64,000 bases of DNA, from NCBI RefSeq assembly GCF_003781945.1, contig NZ_RJJW01000002.1:378205-442204 (forward strand). Direction: 5' to 3'. Below the pieces are notes generated by a model. That model was not told the origin of the DNA. It was given only the letters and a program-made list of their open reading frames with translations, and made no database searches. This document shows, in pieces, positions 18,196-27,206 of this stretch; position 1 is the stretch's first letter, and the number at the start of each line of letters is the position of its first letter. The position numbers and the translations under genes are program-made. Source of the stretch: Halorubrum sp. CSM-61 (lineage in GTDB: Archaea; Halobacteriota; Halobacteria; Halobacteriales; Haloferacaceae).

Positions 18196-19119
18196 CTACC
18201 GCCCGCTGTCCAGGTACGGTTCACAGACGAGTTCGACACCCTCCTCGAAGCCGATCTCGGGCTCCCAGCCGGTGGCCTCGCGGAACGCCGCGTAGTCGGC
18301 CATGGTGTCGTGGACGTAGCCGTCGAAGGGGCACTCGACGTACTCCGGGTCGACGTCGGTGCCGAGCGCGTTGTTGATCAGCGCGACCATCTCGTTGAAC
18401 GAGTAGGCCTCTTGGGTGCCGACGTTGTACACGCCCGTCAGCTCGCGGTCGGCGGCGAGCTCGCAGGCGCGGGCCACGTCCGAGACGTGCGTGAAGTCGC
18501 GCGTTTGCGTGCCGTCGCCGAACAGCTCCGGGGCCTCGCCCGAGGCGATCTTGTCCGCGAACTGCGCCACCGTGTTGGCGTACTCGCCCTTGTGCTCCTC
18601 GTTGCCGGCGAACCCCTGGTAGACGGAGAAGAAGCGCAGGCCGGCCACGTTCATCTCGTGGTGGTTGGCGTAGTACTCGGCGTAGCGCTCGCGGGCCAGT
18701 TTGGAGGCCTCGTAGGCCGTGTGCGCCTCCACGTCCATGCTCTCGGGCGAGGGCTCGGTGCGGCTCCCGTAGATCGAGGAGGTCGAGGCGTAGACGACGG
18801 TGTCACAGCCCTCCTTTCGGGCGCGCTCGACCGCGTTGACGAACCCCTCGACGTTGACGCGACAGCCGCGCTGGGGGTCCTCCTCGTGCATGTTCCGCGA
18901 GGAGAGCGCGGCGAGGTGAAAGAGCACGTCGACGTCGGCGGGGAAGTCGTCGTCGAGGACCGACGCCTCGACGAACTCGACTTCGTCGTCGAGGTTCTCG
19001 GGCGTCCCGAGGTACGTGTCGTCGACCGCGATCACGTCGTTGTCGGCCGCGAGTCGGTTCGCGAGGTTCGAGCCGATGAAGCCCGCGCCGCCCGTGACGA
19101 GGACGCGTTTGTCCTGCAT
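18196..19119 (-). CDS. NAD-dependent nucleotide-sugar epimerase
   Basis: A 307-residue extended SDR enzyme. The Rossmann motif is VTGGAGFIGSNLANRL (residues about 8-23) and HLAALSSR is the NAD-binding loop. The catalytic Ser/Tyr/Lys are in YASTSSIYGSR and AYEASKLARERY, and the substrate side is FGDGTQTRDFTHVSDVARA. It belongs to the GalE/UDP-glucose 4-epimerase-like group; the exact sugar is not determinable. The start is the ATG at 19117-19119, giving MQDKRVLVTGGAG. Confidence 0.88.
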   Translation of the reverse strand: MQDKRVLVTGGAGFIGSNLANRLAADNDVIAVDDTYLGTPENLDDEVEFVEASVLDDDFPADVDVLFHLAALSSRNMHEEDPQRGCRVNVEGFVNAVERARKEGCDTVVYASTSSIYGSRTEPSPESMDVEAHTAYEASKLARERYAEYYANHHEMNVAGLRFFSVYQGFAGNEEHKGEYANTVAQFADKIASGEAPELFGDGTQTRDFTHVSDVARACELAADRELTGVYNVGTQEAYSFNEMVALINNALGTDVDPEYVECPFDGYVHDTMADYAAFREATGWEPEIGFEEGVELVCEPYLDSGR

Positions 19120-19239
19120 GGGTGTACGTCGTCGGGGCAGGGGAATTACCGCTTCGGTCTGGTTCGGTCTGGTTCGGTCACCTGCTCGGAGGCGAGCGCG
19201 GGGGACAACAGTCAAGGCACCGAAGCGAATCGTCCGAGT

Positions 19240-21081
19240 ATGGCGATTTTCGAGGTGTCGGGCGTCGCCGTCGTCTTCCTGCTCATCATCGCCGTGTTGG
19301 TGGCGTTCGTCACCGAGGTCGTCCCCAACGACGTGACCGCGATCGGCGTCGTCGCCGCGCTCGTCATTCTCGAGCCGTGGACCGGCGTCGGTTCGCGGGC
19401 CGCGATCTCCGGGTTCGCCAACCCCGCGACTGTCACGATCATCGCGATGTACATGCTCAGCGCGGGCGTCCAGAACACGGGCGTCGTCGAACGGCTCGGC
19501 GTGTACCTGGCCGAGCTCACCGCCGGGCGGGAGTTCCGCGCGCTCGTCGCCACCGTCTGTACGACCGGCCCCATCGCGGGGTTCGTGAACAACACGCCGG
19601 TCGTCGCCGTCTTCATTCCGATGGTCACCGGGCTCGCCGAGAACTCGAAGGTGAGCCCCTCGAAGCTCCTCCTCCCGCTGTCGTACGCCGCCATCCTCGG
19701 CGGCACGCTCACCCTCATCGGCACGTCGACGAACATCCTCGCCAGCGACTTCGCTCGCCTCCTCATCGACGGCCGCGACGGGATCGGGATGTTCGAGTTC
19801 ACGGGGCTCGGCGCCGTCCTGCTCGTCGTGGGGCTCGCGTACCTGCTGACCGTCGGCCGGCGCCTCACGCCCGCTCGCGTCCCCGTGGACAGCGACCCCC
19901 TCTCCGAGTTCGACCTCGACGACTACCTCACGCACCTGTACGTCCGGCCGGGATCGGCCGCGGTCGGCCTGTCCGTCGAGGCGTTCGACAGCGCCCACCC
20001 GGACGTGCGTATCCTGCAGGTCCGCCGCGACGGCGAGGCGTACGCCGGCCCGCACTCCGATCGAGTCATCGAGGCAGGCGACGGGGTGATCGTCCACGGC
20101 CCCGTACAGGCGGTCACGCGGTTCCGTGAGGCGGCGACGCTCGGGCGGCGGGCCCGCGAGGCGGTGACCGAAGACACGTTCGAGTCGGCGGTCACCGACG
20201 GGATGCTCGCGAAAGCGGTCGTCCCCGAAAACTCGCCGTTCGTCGGTGAGACCGTCGCCGAGACGGGGCTCCACGACTACCACGAGACGAGCGTGCTCGC
20301 CGTGCGCCGGGGCGGCGACCTGTTCCGCACGGACCTCGCCGCGCACGCGCTGGAGGCGGGCGACCTGCTGTTGGTGCGGACGACGCCGGCGTCCGTCCGG
20401 TACTTCACGGATACCGGCGACCTCGTCGTCGCCGACGAGCGCGCGCTCGATCGGTTGGCCGACGCGGACATCGACGAGATCGCACCGCTGTCGCCGAAGA
20501 CGCCGATCGCCGTCGGTGTTCTCGTCGGCGTCGTCGCGCTCGCCGCTCTCGACATGCTCCCGATAGTGATCGCGGCGCTGGCCGGCGTCGTCGCGATGGT
20601 GGTCACCGGCTGTCTGACGACTGCCGACGCTTACGACGCGGTGTCGTGGAACGTGATATTCCTCCTGGCCGGGGTCATCCCGCTCGGGATCGCGTTGGAG
20701 TCCACGGGCGGCGCGGCCCTCGTCTCGGAGTTCCTCGTCGCGACCGACGGGTACCTCCCGACGGTGGGCGTCATGTTCCTCCTGTACGTCGTCGCCGGCG
20801 TGCTGGCGAGCGTCATCACGCCGGTGGCGACGGCGGTGCTGATGATCCCGGTCGGCGTCAGCGCGGCCGCGCAGCTCGGGACCAACGAGTTCGCGTTCCT
20901 GCTCGCGGTGATGTTCGCGTCGGCGACCTCGTTCATGACGCCGGTCGGCTACCAGACGAACCTCATGGTGTACGGCCCCGGCGGCTACGAGTTCACTGAC
21001 TTCCTGCGGGTCGGCGGCCCGCTCCAGCTGCTTCTCGCCGTGGTCGCGACCGCGGGCATCGCCGTCATCTGGGGGGTCTAA
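19240..21081 (+). CDS. SLC13-type permease with two TrkA-C domains
   Basis: A 613-residue membrane protein of the divalent anion:Na+ symporter/ArsB-like fold. About 5-6 hydrophobic segments come before residue 205, including GFVNNTPVVAVFIPMV and TLIGTSTNILASDFA, the paired re-entrant NNTP/GTSTN signatures. Two soluble TrkA-C domains follow (about 225-290 and 305-395), then a second membrane half with ITPVATAVLMIPV and FMTPVGYQTNLMVYGPGGY. The TrkA-C domains suggest nucleotide control. Substrate (sulfate, phosphate or dicarboxylate) is unknown. It is divergent from the epimerase gene. Confidence 0.88.
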   Translation: MAIFEVSGVAVVFLLIIAVLVAFVTEVVPNDVTAIGVVAALVILEPWTGVGSRAAISGFANPATVTIIAMYMLSAGVQNTGVVERLGVYLAELTAGREFRALVATVCTTGPIAGFVNNTPVVAVFIPMVTGLAENSKVSPSKLLLPLSYAAILGGTLTLIGTSTNILASDFARLLIDGRDGIGMFEFTGLGAVLLVVGLAYLLTVGRRLTPARVPVDSDPLSEFDLDDYLTHLYVRPGSAAVGLSVEAFDSAHPDVRILQVRRDGEAYAGPHSDRVIEAGDGVIVHGPVQAVTRFREAATLGRRAREAVTEDTFESAVTDGMLAKAVVPENSPFVGETVAETGLHDYHETSVLAVRRGGDLFRTDLAAHALEAGDLLLVRTTPASVRYFTDTGDLVVADERALDRLADADIDEIAPLSPKTPIAVGVLVGVVALAALDMLPIVIAALAGVVAMVVTGCLTTADAYDAVSWNVIFLLAGVIPLGIALESTGGAALVSEFLVATDGYLPTVGVMFLLYVVAGVLASVITPVATAVLMIPVGVSAAAQLGTNEFAFLLAVMFASATSFMTPVGYQTNLMVYGPGGYEFTDFLRVGGPLQLLLAVVATAGIAVIWGV

Positions 21082-21280
21082 TCGCGTGTTCTCCGTGGGA
21101 CGTTCGCCGGCGAACGAACTGACGCTCGGCGCGGCGGTCGTTCTCGGAAGGAGAGTGTCACGGACGAGTGAAGGAGTCCCGTAGCCGACGGATATCTCGC
21201 ACCCCGGATTCTCCGTCTGATCTCGAGTCCGGCGTCGAGAGCGCTATTCGCTGCTCACTAAATGAATAGTCTACAGCAGA

Positions 21281-21286
21281 TTTATT
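21281..21286 (+). promoter_or_regulatory. TATA-like box for HTH regulator
   Basis: TTTATT, about 28 bases before the ATG at 21311, in an otherwise gene-free 229-base stretch. Its spacing suggests a nearly leaderless transcript. Confidence 0.5.
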
Positions 21287-21310
21287 TCGTTGGGGTGCCG
21301 ATAGAGAGGT

Positions 21311-21841
21311 ATGACGGTCGGCGATCCACCTGCGAACTCCGAGCTCGCGAAGGGATTCAGTGAGGAGCTAACGTCCGCGCCGGCCGACGAGCGGGTGTAC
21401 CGCGTCGCGCTCCAGTTGTACGAGCCAGCGGGGGTCTCGGAGATCGCCGAGCGGGCTTCGTGTGCGCCGGACACCGCCCGCCGACATCTCAATCGGCTCG
21501 CCGACATCGGCGTCGTCGAACTCGTTTCCGAGACGCCGGCCGCGTACGTGCGGAACGAATCGTACTTCGAGTGGCGTCTCCGCGAGCGCCTCGCCTCTCA
21601 GTCGATGCGTGATCTCCGTGAGACGCTCGCCGACCTCGCTTCTCAGGAACAGGCGCTTCGAGAGCAGTTCGGCGCGGACGCCCCCGGCGCGGTCGACGCG
21701 CTCGATCACGCCGACTACGACGACATCGAAGACGTCTGGCTCGCGTTGAGCGAGTGGCAGACCGTTCGCCGACGGATCGAACGACTGGAGGCAGTTCGGC
21801 AGAAGCGATCCGACCCCTCGTTCGAGGGAGAACCCGCGTAA
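21311..21841 (+). CDS. Winged-HTH regulator (haloarchaeal DUF7342-like)
   Basis: A 176-residue DNA-binding protein. The wHTH spans about residues 30-85 (VYRVALQLYEPAGVSEIAERASCAPDTARRHLNRLADIGVVELV), with a C-terminal helical part rich in Arg/Leu that may form a coiled coil (SQSMRDLRETLADLASQEQAL, SEWQTVRRRIERLEAV). The next gene begins two bases after its stop, so the two form an operon. Such HTH/partner pairs recur in haloarchaea and look like toxin-antitoxin units; that reading is an inference. Confidence 0.7.
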   Translation: MTVGDPPANSELAKGFSEELTSAPADERVYRVALQLYEPAGVSEIAERASCAPDTARRHLNRLADIGVVELVSETPAAYVRNESYFEWRLRERLASQSMRDLRETLADLASQEQALREQFGADAPGAVDALDHADYDDIEDVWLALSEWQTVRRRIERLEAVRQKRSDPSFEGEPA

Positions 21842-21843
21842 TC

Positions 21844-22269
21844 GTGGCCGGTTCTGACGCGTCTCGCGTCGTCGACGAGGCGACGCTTCGATACGTCGGA
21901 CGGCTGTTCGGGCGTCAAGACGAAGTCGAAGGTACGTCGCTGTTCCCGGCCACCAAGCCCGAGAGTCTCGTCGTTCGCCTCGATACCGCACGGTATCCGG
22001 ACGACGTCGACGAGATCGCCCTCGAGATCCGCGCGTACACGAACGGCGAGTTCCACGTCTCGTACCTCGAGGAGTTCGCGGGAGATCGGCGACGGTGTCG
22101 GTGGGACCGACACGACCAACCACACAACGCGCGCGACCATTTTCACCCGCTACCGGACGCGGGAACGGCGGCCGCAGTCGACCGGACGTATTCGGCGGAT
22201 CTCACGCGCGTTCTCGAGGAGACAGTCCTTCCGTGGATCGACGAGCGACTCGGGGCGCTCTGGGGGTGA
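21844..22269 (+). CDS. Haloarchaeal protein of HTH-partner (TumE-like?) type
   Basis: A 141-residue protein starting at GTG 21844, two bases after the HTH gene. Its core LRIDT-like strand LVVRLDTARYPDDVDEIALEIRAYTNGEFHVSYLEEF is followed by a histidine-rich CRWDRHDQPHNARDHFHPLPD and a C-terminal LPWIDERLGALWG. The His-rich block resembles that of the TumE-like protein at 43384-43692 (YDNSPYHRDIGRHHRHAPDG), which suggests a toxin partner. That is a pattern comparison, not a confirmed homology. Confidence 0.6.
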   Translation: MAGSDASRVVDEATLRYVGRLFGRQDEVEGTSLFPATKPESLVVRLDTARYPDDVDEIALEIRAYTNGEFHVSYLEEFAGDRRRCRWDRHDQPHNARDHFHPLPDAGTAAAVDRTYSADLTRVLEETVLPWIDERLGALWG

Positions 22270-22375
22270 CCGCTTTGGTCTGCCGCGACAGGCGACACGC
22301 GGCACGACGGCGCTTTCCACGCGCGAATTCGACAGCGACCCGAAACGTCTTTTCGCCCGGCGCCGAAGCCGCGGT

Positions 22376-23698
22376 ATGTTCGGAACGAGCGGCGTCCGGG
22401 GACGAGTCGGCGAGGAGATCACGGCCGACCTCGCGCTCGACGTCGGGCGCGCGCTGGCGACCGACGGCGCCGAGACCGTCGTCCTCGGGCGCGACGCCCG
22501 CGAGAGCGGACGCACGCTGAGCCGGGCGATATCGGCCGGCGTCACGGAGTGCGGCGGCGACGTGATCGACGCGGGCGTCCAGCCGACCCCGACCGTCGCG
22601 CGGAGCGTCGTCCGGGAAGGGGCCGACGCCGGCGTCGTCGTCACCGCCTCGCACAACCCGGCGCCCGACAACGGGCTCAAGCTCTGGGCGGCCGACGGGC
22701 GGGCGTTCGGCGAGGACGCGAACGACCGGATCGCCGAGATCGTCCGCGAGGAGGCGTTCGACCTCGCCGCGTGGGACGGACTCGGCGACCACCGCGAGGG
22801 CGACGCCGCGCGCGACCGACACGAGCGCGCGCTCCGGGAGTCCGTCGCGATCCCCGAGGACCTCTCCGTCGTCGTCGACCTCGGCAACGGGGTGGGGCGG
22901 GTCACCGCCGACGCGCTCCACGCGGCCGGCTGCGACGTGGAAACGCTCAACGGCCAGCGCGACGGCCGGTTCCCGGGGCGGCCCAGCGAGCCCACGGCCG
23001 AGAACTGCCGGACGGCCTGCGAACTTGTCGAGGCCACCGACGCCGACCTCGGGGTCGTCCACGACGGCGACGCCGACCGCATGATGGCGATCGACGAGCG
23101 CGGCCGGTTCGTCTCCGGCGACGCGCTGCTGGCGCTCTTCGGCCGGCGCGAGGCCGGAGCGGGCGACCGCGTGGCGGTCCCCGTCGACACGAGCCTCCTC
23201 GTCGCGGACGCGCTCGCCGAGGTCGGCGCGGACGTGACCTACACGCCGGTCGGCGACGCGTACGTCGCGGCCGAGACCGCGAACCCCGGCGTCGCGTTCG
23301 GCGGCGAGCCGAGCGGCGCGTGGATCTGGCCCGAGCAGACGCGGTGTCCCGACGGCCCCCTCGCCGCCTGCACGCTGGCCGCGCTGGTCGGCGCGGAGGG
23401 CTCGCTGGCCGCGATGGTCGACGGGCTCCCGACGTACCCGATCCGTCGGGATTCGGTACGGACCGACGCGAAGGAGGCGATCGTCGAACGCGTCGCGGCG
23501 CTCGCCCGCGACCGGTTCGACGACGTGTCAGCGCTCGACGGGATCCGGGTGGAGACGGAGACGGGCTGGTTCCTCGTGCGGGCGAGCGGCACCGAGCCGC
23601 TGGTGCGGATCACCGCCGAGGCGCGCGACGCGAGCGACGCCGACGACCTCTTCGAGACGGCGCGGGACCTCATCGATCGGGCCGGCGAGACGGTCTAG
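22376..23698 (+). CDS. glmM: Phosphoglucosamine mutase
   Basis: A 440-residue alpha-D-phosphohexomutase converting glucosamine-6-P to glucosamine-1-P (or acting on mannose phosphates). It has FGTSGVRGRVGEE at the start, the phosphoserine loop VTASHNPAPDNGLKLW (about residues 88-103), the metal loop HDGDADRMMAID, the sugar loop GGEPSGAWIW, and the phosphate-binding loop RASGTEPLVRI. The nearby glmU and glmS genes favour the UDP-GlcNAc pathway over phosphomannomutase activity. Its start follows a promoter-like region at 22270-22375. Confidence 0.85.
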   Translation: MFGTSGVRGRVGEEITADLALDVGRALATDGAETVVLGRDARESGRTLSRAISAGVTECGGDVIDAGVQPTPTVARSVVREGADAGVVVTASHNPAPDNGLKLWAADGRAFGEDANDRIAEIVREEAFDLAAWDGLGDHREGDAARDRHERALRESVAIPEDLSVVVDLGNGVGRVTADALHAAGCDVETLNGQRDGRFPGRPSEPTAENCRTACELVEATDADLGVVHDGDADRMMAIDERGRFVSGDALLALFGRREAGAGDRVAVPVDTSLLVADALAEVGADVTYTPVGDAYVAAETANPGVAFGGEPSGAWIWPEQTRCPDGPLAACTLAALVGAEGSLAAMVDGLPTYPIRRDSVRTDAKEAIVERVAALARDRFDDVSALDGIRVETETGWFLVRASGTEPLVRITAEARDASDADDLFETARDLIDRAGETV

Positions 23699-23888
23699 GC
23701 CCTTTCTACAGATATTATTTACACAAAATTCTAGACCTAATATATTTGGCCATCGCTTTACCCCTTCAGAGGGCGAAGCGGAAGCATCGAGGGATCCGCT
23801 ATCAGCGAAACAGCAGTACTACATCTATCGGCACGCCTCGGATTACTGCGGTCGGTCCGTCCGGAACCGGAGGGCTGGCGTTTAGATC

Positions 23889-26435
23889 ATGGGCTTTAGC
23901 GATTCCGTCACGGACGCTCACTTCGACGCTCTCGCCGAGACGCTGTCGGACGCGCTCGTCGTGATCGATTCGCGGAATCGGATTCGGTTCGCCAATCCCG
24001 CCCTCGACGACCTTCTCGGGTACCTCCCCGAGGAGGTAGAGGGTGAGCTACTGACGGTGTTGATGCCGGAACGCCTCGAAGACCGGCACTTAGAAGCCGT
24101 AGACCGGTACCTCACGACGGGGGAACGGACCCTCGATTGGGAGGGCGTCGAACTGCAGGGCCGACACAGAGACGGTCACGAGGTGCCGCTCAGCGTCTCG
24201 TTCAGCGAGTTCACGCTCGACGACGAGCGGTACTTCACGGGCGTGCTCCGGGACGTCTCCGCCCGCCGGGAGCTCGAGTCCGAACGAGACCTGCTTCGCG
24301 CCGCGAAGGACGCGATCGCCGAATCCGCGGGCCTCTCCGAGGGACTCACATCGGACATCCTGCGGACCATCCCGACGGGGGTCACCGTCCTCGACGTCCG
24401 CGGGGAGTTCGAGTACGCGAACGAACAGGCGGAGGAACTGCTGCGGATCGAACCCGACGAGCAGGGGCGATACCCCTCGCCCGGAGAGATACCCCTCGCC
24501 CTTCGCGACGTCGACGGGAACGCCCTCTCAGACGCCGAACACCCGTACCGGGCGGTGCTTCGCGGGGGCGAAGAAACAACGCGCGATATCGGAGTTGAGT
24601 ATTCCGACGGCGAACGGCGCTGGCTCTCCGTTCACGGGACGCCGCTTCGCGGCCCCGACGGCGACGTGACGAAAGCGATGTTCGCCCTCGAGGACGTCAC
24701 CGACCGGGTTCGACAAGCCGACCGACTCGAACGGCTGAACGAGGTCGCCCAGGAGCTGACCGAAGTCGAGTCGTTCGACGCCGCCTGCGAGCGCGCCGTG
24801 ACCGCGGCGAGAGACGTGCTGGGTCTTCCGATCACGTCCATCGAGCGGTACGACCCCGAGTCGGGCCGTCTCGAACCCTGCGCACACACGCCGGAAGCCG
24901 TCGATCTCGTCGGAGACGGCCCCTTGCTCGCCGCGGAACGCGACCCGACGTGGCAGGCGTTCGTGGGGAACGAGGCGCGCGTCTACGACGACCTCGAGGC
25001 GGAAGCCGGGGTGGACGCCGAGGAGACGCCGCTATCGAGCGCGATCGTCCTGCCGCTGGACGAGTACGGCGTGTTCGTCAGCGGGGCGACCGAGCCGGAC
25101 GCGCACTCCGAGACGGACGTCCGCCTCGCGAAGACCCTCGCCGGAAACGTGACCGCGGCCTTTCACCGGTTGGACCGCGAGATGGAGCTCCGCGAGCAGA
25201 AGTCGGAGTTGAAGGAGAAAAACGAGCAGTTACAGCGCGTGCAACGCGTCAACCGGGAGATCCGCGACATCACGCAAGCGCTCATGGGCGCGACCTCCAA
25301 AGACGAGATCAAGCGGCTCGTCGTGGACCGGTTGGCGAACAGCGACCCGTACCGATTCGTCTGGTTCGGAGAGCGCGATTTCGCCACCGACAGCATCGTC
25401 GCGTCGGCCTCGGCCGGCGTCGAAGAGGGGTACCTCGACGCCGTCGAGGTCACGGCCGACACGAGCGAGACGGGGCAGGGACCGGCGGGCCGGGCAATCC
25501 GGACGGGCGAACCGCAGATCCAGAACGACCTCCGGTCCGACCCGCCGTTCGAGCCGTGGCGACAGGAGGCGATGCAACGCGGCTACCGCGCGAGCATCGC
25601 CGTCCCGGTGATGTACAACGAGACGGTGTACGGGCTGTTGAACCTCTACGCGAACGAGCCCGGCGTCTTCACCGAGATGGAGGCGGCCGTGCTGGCGGAG
25701 CTCGGCGAGGTGATCGGGTACGCGCTCAACGCCATGGAGCGCTACAACGCGCTCGTCTCCGAGGAGTCGATCGAACTCGAGTTCCTCATCCGAGACTTCT
25801 CGGACCCGCTCATGAGCCTGCTCCGCGAACGCGGCGGGAGCGCTCGGCTCGAACACCTCGGTAACCGCGAAGCGGGCTCACTGCGGGTCTTCGTGGCGTT
25901 CTCCGGCCTCGATTTCGAGGCTATCGACTCGTTTTCCAGGGAACGCCTCGGCGGGAAGGACCTGACGCTCGTCCGGAACCGAGACGGCGAGCTGATCGTC
26001 GAGATACACCTCCCGAACGACTCGTTCCTCGTCTCGCTCATCGATCGCGGCGCGATACCCACCGATATCAGCGCGACGCCGGATGAGGGACGCACCACCG
26101 TGCGGATCCCGAAGTCCGCGTCCGTCCGGGAGTACGTAGAACTGTTCAGAGACCGGTACGGCGACGAGGTCGAACTCGTCGCGCGCCGGGACTCGTCCGA
26201 CCCGGTTCGGACGCAGGCGGAGTTCGAGCGCGCGTACGTCGATCGGCTCACCGAGCGACAGCGGGAAGTGCTACAGACGGCGTACTTCGCCGGCTACTTC
26301 GAACAGCCGCGGAAGAACTCCGCCAGGGAGATCGCCGACATGCTGAGCGTGTCCCAGCCCACGGTGAGCCGTCACTTACGGAACAGCCAGCAGACGCTCT
26401 TCTCGCTGCTGTTCGGCGACGACGGGAGCGGCTGA
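23889..26435 (+). CDS. PAS-PAS-GAF-GAF sensor regulator with Bat-type HTH
   Basis: An 848-residue soluble one-component regulator. Approximate domain order: PAS 10-130 (DALVVIDSRNRIRFANPALDDLLGY), PAS 155-275 (TVLDVRGEFEYANEQAEELL), GAF 290-430, coiled coil 430-462 (EMELREQKSELKEKNEQLQRV), GAF 465-620 (GQGPAGRAIRTGEPQIQNDL), Bat-specific module 630-780, and C-terminal HTH_10 from about 790 (LTERQREVLQTAYFAGYFEQPRK...REIADMLSVSQPTVSRHLRNS). It probably senses a small molecule, light or redox and activates local genes. Upstream AT-rich 23715-23745 is the likely promoter. Confidence 0.88.
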   Translation: MGFSDSVTDAHFDALAETLSDALVVIDSRNRIRFANPALDDLLGYLPEEVEGELLTVLMPERLEDRHLEAVDRYLTTGERTLDWEGVELQGRHRDGHEVPLSVSFSEFTLDDERYFTGVLRDVSARRELESERDLLRAAKDAIAESAGLSEGLTSDILRTIPTGVTVLDVRGEFEYANEQAEELLRIEPDEQGRYPSPGEIPLALRDVDGNALSDAEHPYRAVLRGGEETTRDIGVEYSDGERRWLSVHGTPLRGPDGDVTKAMFALEDVTDRVRQADRLERLNEVAQELTEVESFDAACERAVTAARDVLGLPITSIERYDPESGRLEPCAHTPEAVDLVGDGPLLAAERDPTWQAFVGNEARVYDDLEAEAGVDAEETPLSSAIVLPLDEYGVFVSGATEPDAHSETDVRLAKTLAGNVTAAFHRLDREMELREQKSELKEKNEQLQRVQRVNREIRDITQALMGATSKDEIKRLVVDRLANSDPYRFVWFGERDFATDSIVASASAGVEEGYLDAVEVTADTSETGQGPAGRAIRTGEPQIQNDLRSDPPFEPWRQEAMQRGYRASIAVPVMYNETVYGLLNLYANEPGVFTEMEAAVLAELGEVIGYALNAMERYNALVSEESIELEFLIRDFSDPLMSLLRERGGSARLEHLGNREAGSLRVFVAFSGLDFEAIDSFSRERLGGKDLTLVRNRDGELIVEIHLPNDSFLVSLIDRGAIPTDISATPDEGRTTVRIPKSASVREYVELFRDRYGDEVELVARRDSSDPVRTQAEFERAYVDRLTERQREVLQTAYFAGYFEQPRKNSAREIADMLSVSQPTVSRHLRNSQQTLFSLLFGDDGSG

Positions 26436-26530
26436 CCGTATCAGTATACGCCCCCAACCTCTCCGAGCCCTCTGCAGATACGGCGAACGGATAACCGGGG
26501 ATAGCGCATACGACCAACGAGAAGCAAGCC

Positions 26531-26863
26531 ATGACTTCAACGATCGGTAGCAACAAGTCGGAATCCGTGAGTCAGAGAGTCATCGCGGAAGTCGCGGAGA
26601 CGGCCGGGATGGACCCGCTAGAGATGGAGCCGCTGTACACCCGGATCGACCCGGACTGTCTGGAGACGATCTTTTCCGGGGAGTCCCGAACGGCCGCCCG
26701 GAACCAGGGTGAGATCTCGTTCTCGATGGCCGGCTGTCAGGTCACCGTGGGGGCCGACGGAACCGTCGACGCCACGGCACTCGATGAGACGACAGAGAGA
26801 GCGGTGTCGAGAGGACAGGCGAGCGACGCGGACGCGTCGAGCGTGGCGGAACCAATGGACTGA
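26531..26863 (+). CDS. HalOD1 output-domain protein
   Basis: A 110-residue protein. Residues about 12-85 (SVSQRVIAEVAETAGMDPLEMEPLYTRIDPDCLETIF...GEISFSMAGCQVTVGADGTVDA) carry the haloarchaeal HalOD1 pattern, with the PLY and DPD...L landmarks. HalOD1 proteins are thought to be signalling outputs. Its position directly after the PAS/GAF/Bat regulator suggests related signalling, though they are separated by about 95 bases and may not be co-transcribed. Confidence 0.8.
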   Translation: MTSTIGSNKSESVSQRVIAEVAETAGMDPLEMEPLYTRIDPDCLETIFSGESRTAARNQGEISFSMAGCQVTVGADGTVDATALDETTERAVSRGQASDADASSVAEPMD

Positions 26864-26915
26864 GCGGGAGGGGACGTGAGCCCGGATAACTCCCGATCAG
26901 AGGGTAAGGACGGAA

Positions 26916-27116
26916 ATGGCTGAAGGAGACAGCTCAGCGCCCGACGACCCGTCGGAAACCGGCGGCGAAGCGACCGAGGCCACTCGCTGCGCGACGTGCG
27001 GCGCGCGGATCGGTTCGACGGCGTGGCACCCGGTGGCGGCGCGGTTCGACGACGGGGAGTTCACCCTGTACGCGTTCTGCAGCATCGAATGCCGGGAGGA
27101 GTGGAACCGGCCCTGA
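26916..27116 (+). CDS. Small zinc-ribbon protein (DUF7576-like)
   Basis: A 66-residue protein. A short acidic N-terminus is followed by RCATCGARI (C-x2-C) and FCSIECREEW (C-x3-C), a treble-clef or zinc-ribbon arrangement seen in many haloarchaeal small proteins. Role unknown. The gene starts 52 bases after the HalOD1 gene on the same strand and could be its operon partner. Confidence 0.7.
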   Translation: MAEGDSSAPDDPSETGGEATEATRCATCGARIGSTAWHPVAARFDDGEFTLYAFCSIECREEWNRP

Positions 27117-27206
27117 AAAGCGGACTTCGACGGAGCCACGAGCTCGGAGTGAGAACTCGCACCGCGACCGCAGCCGATAAGCCCCGCCCCGCCGTCGACT
27201 CCGGGC

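Noticed and set aside
17854-19240. Long plus-strand frame before the SLC13 permease
   Set aside because: Only the part from ATG 19240 is coding; upstream it is antisense to the epimerase and methyltransferase genes.
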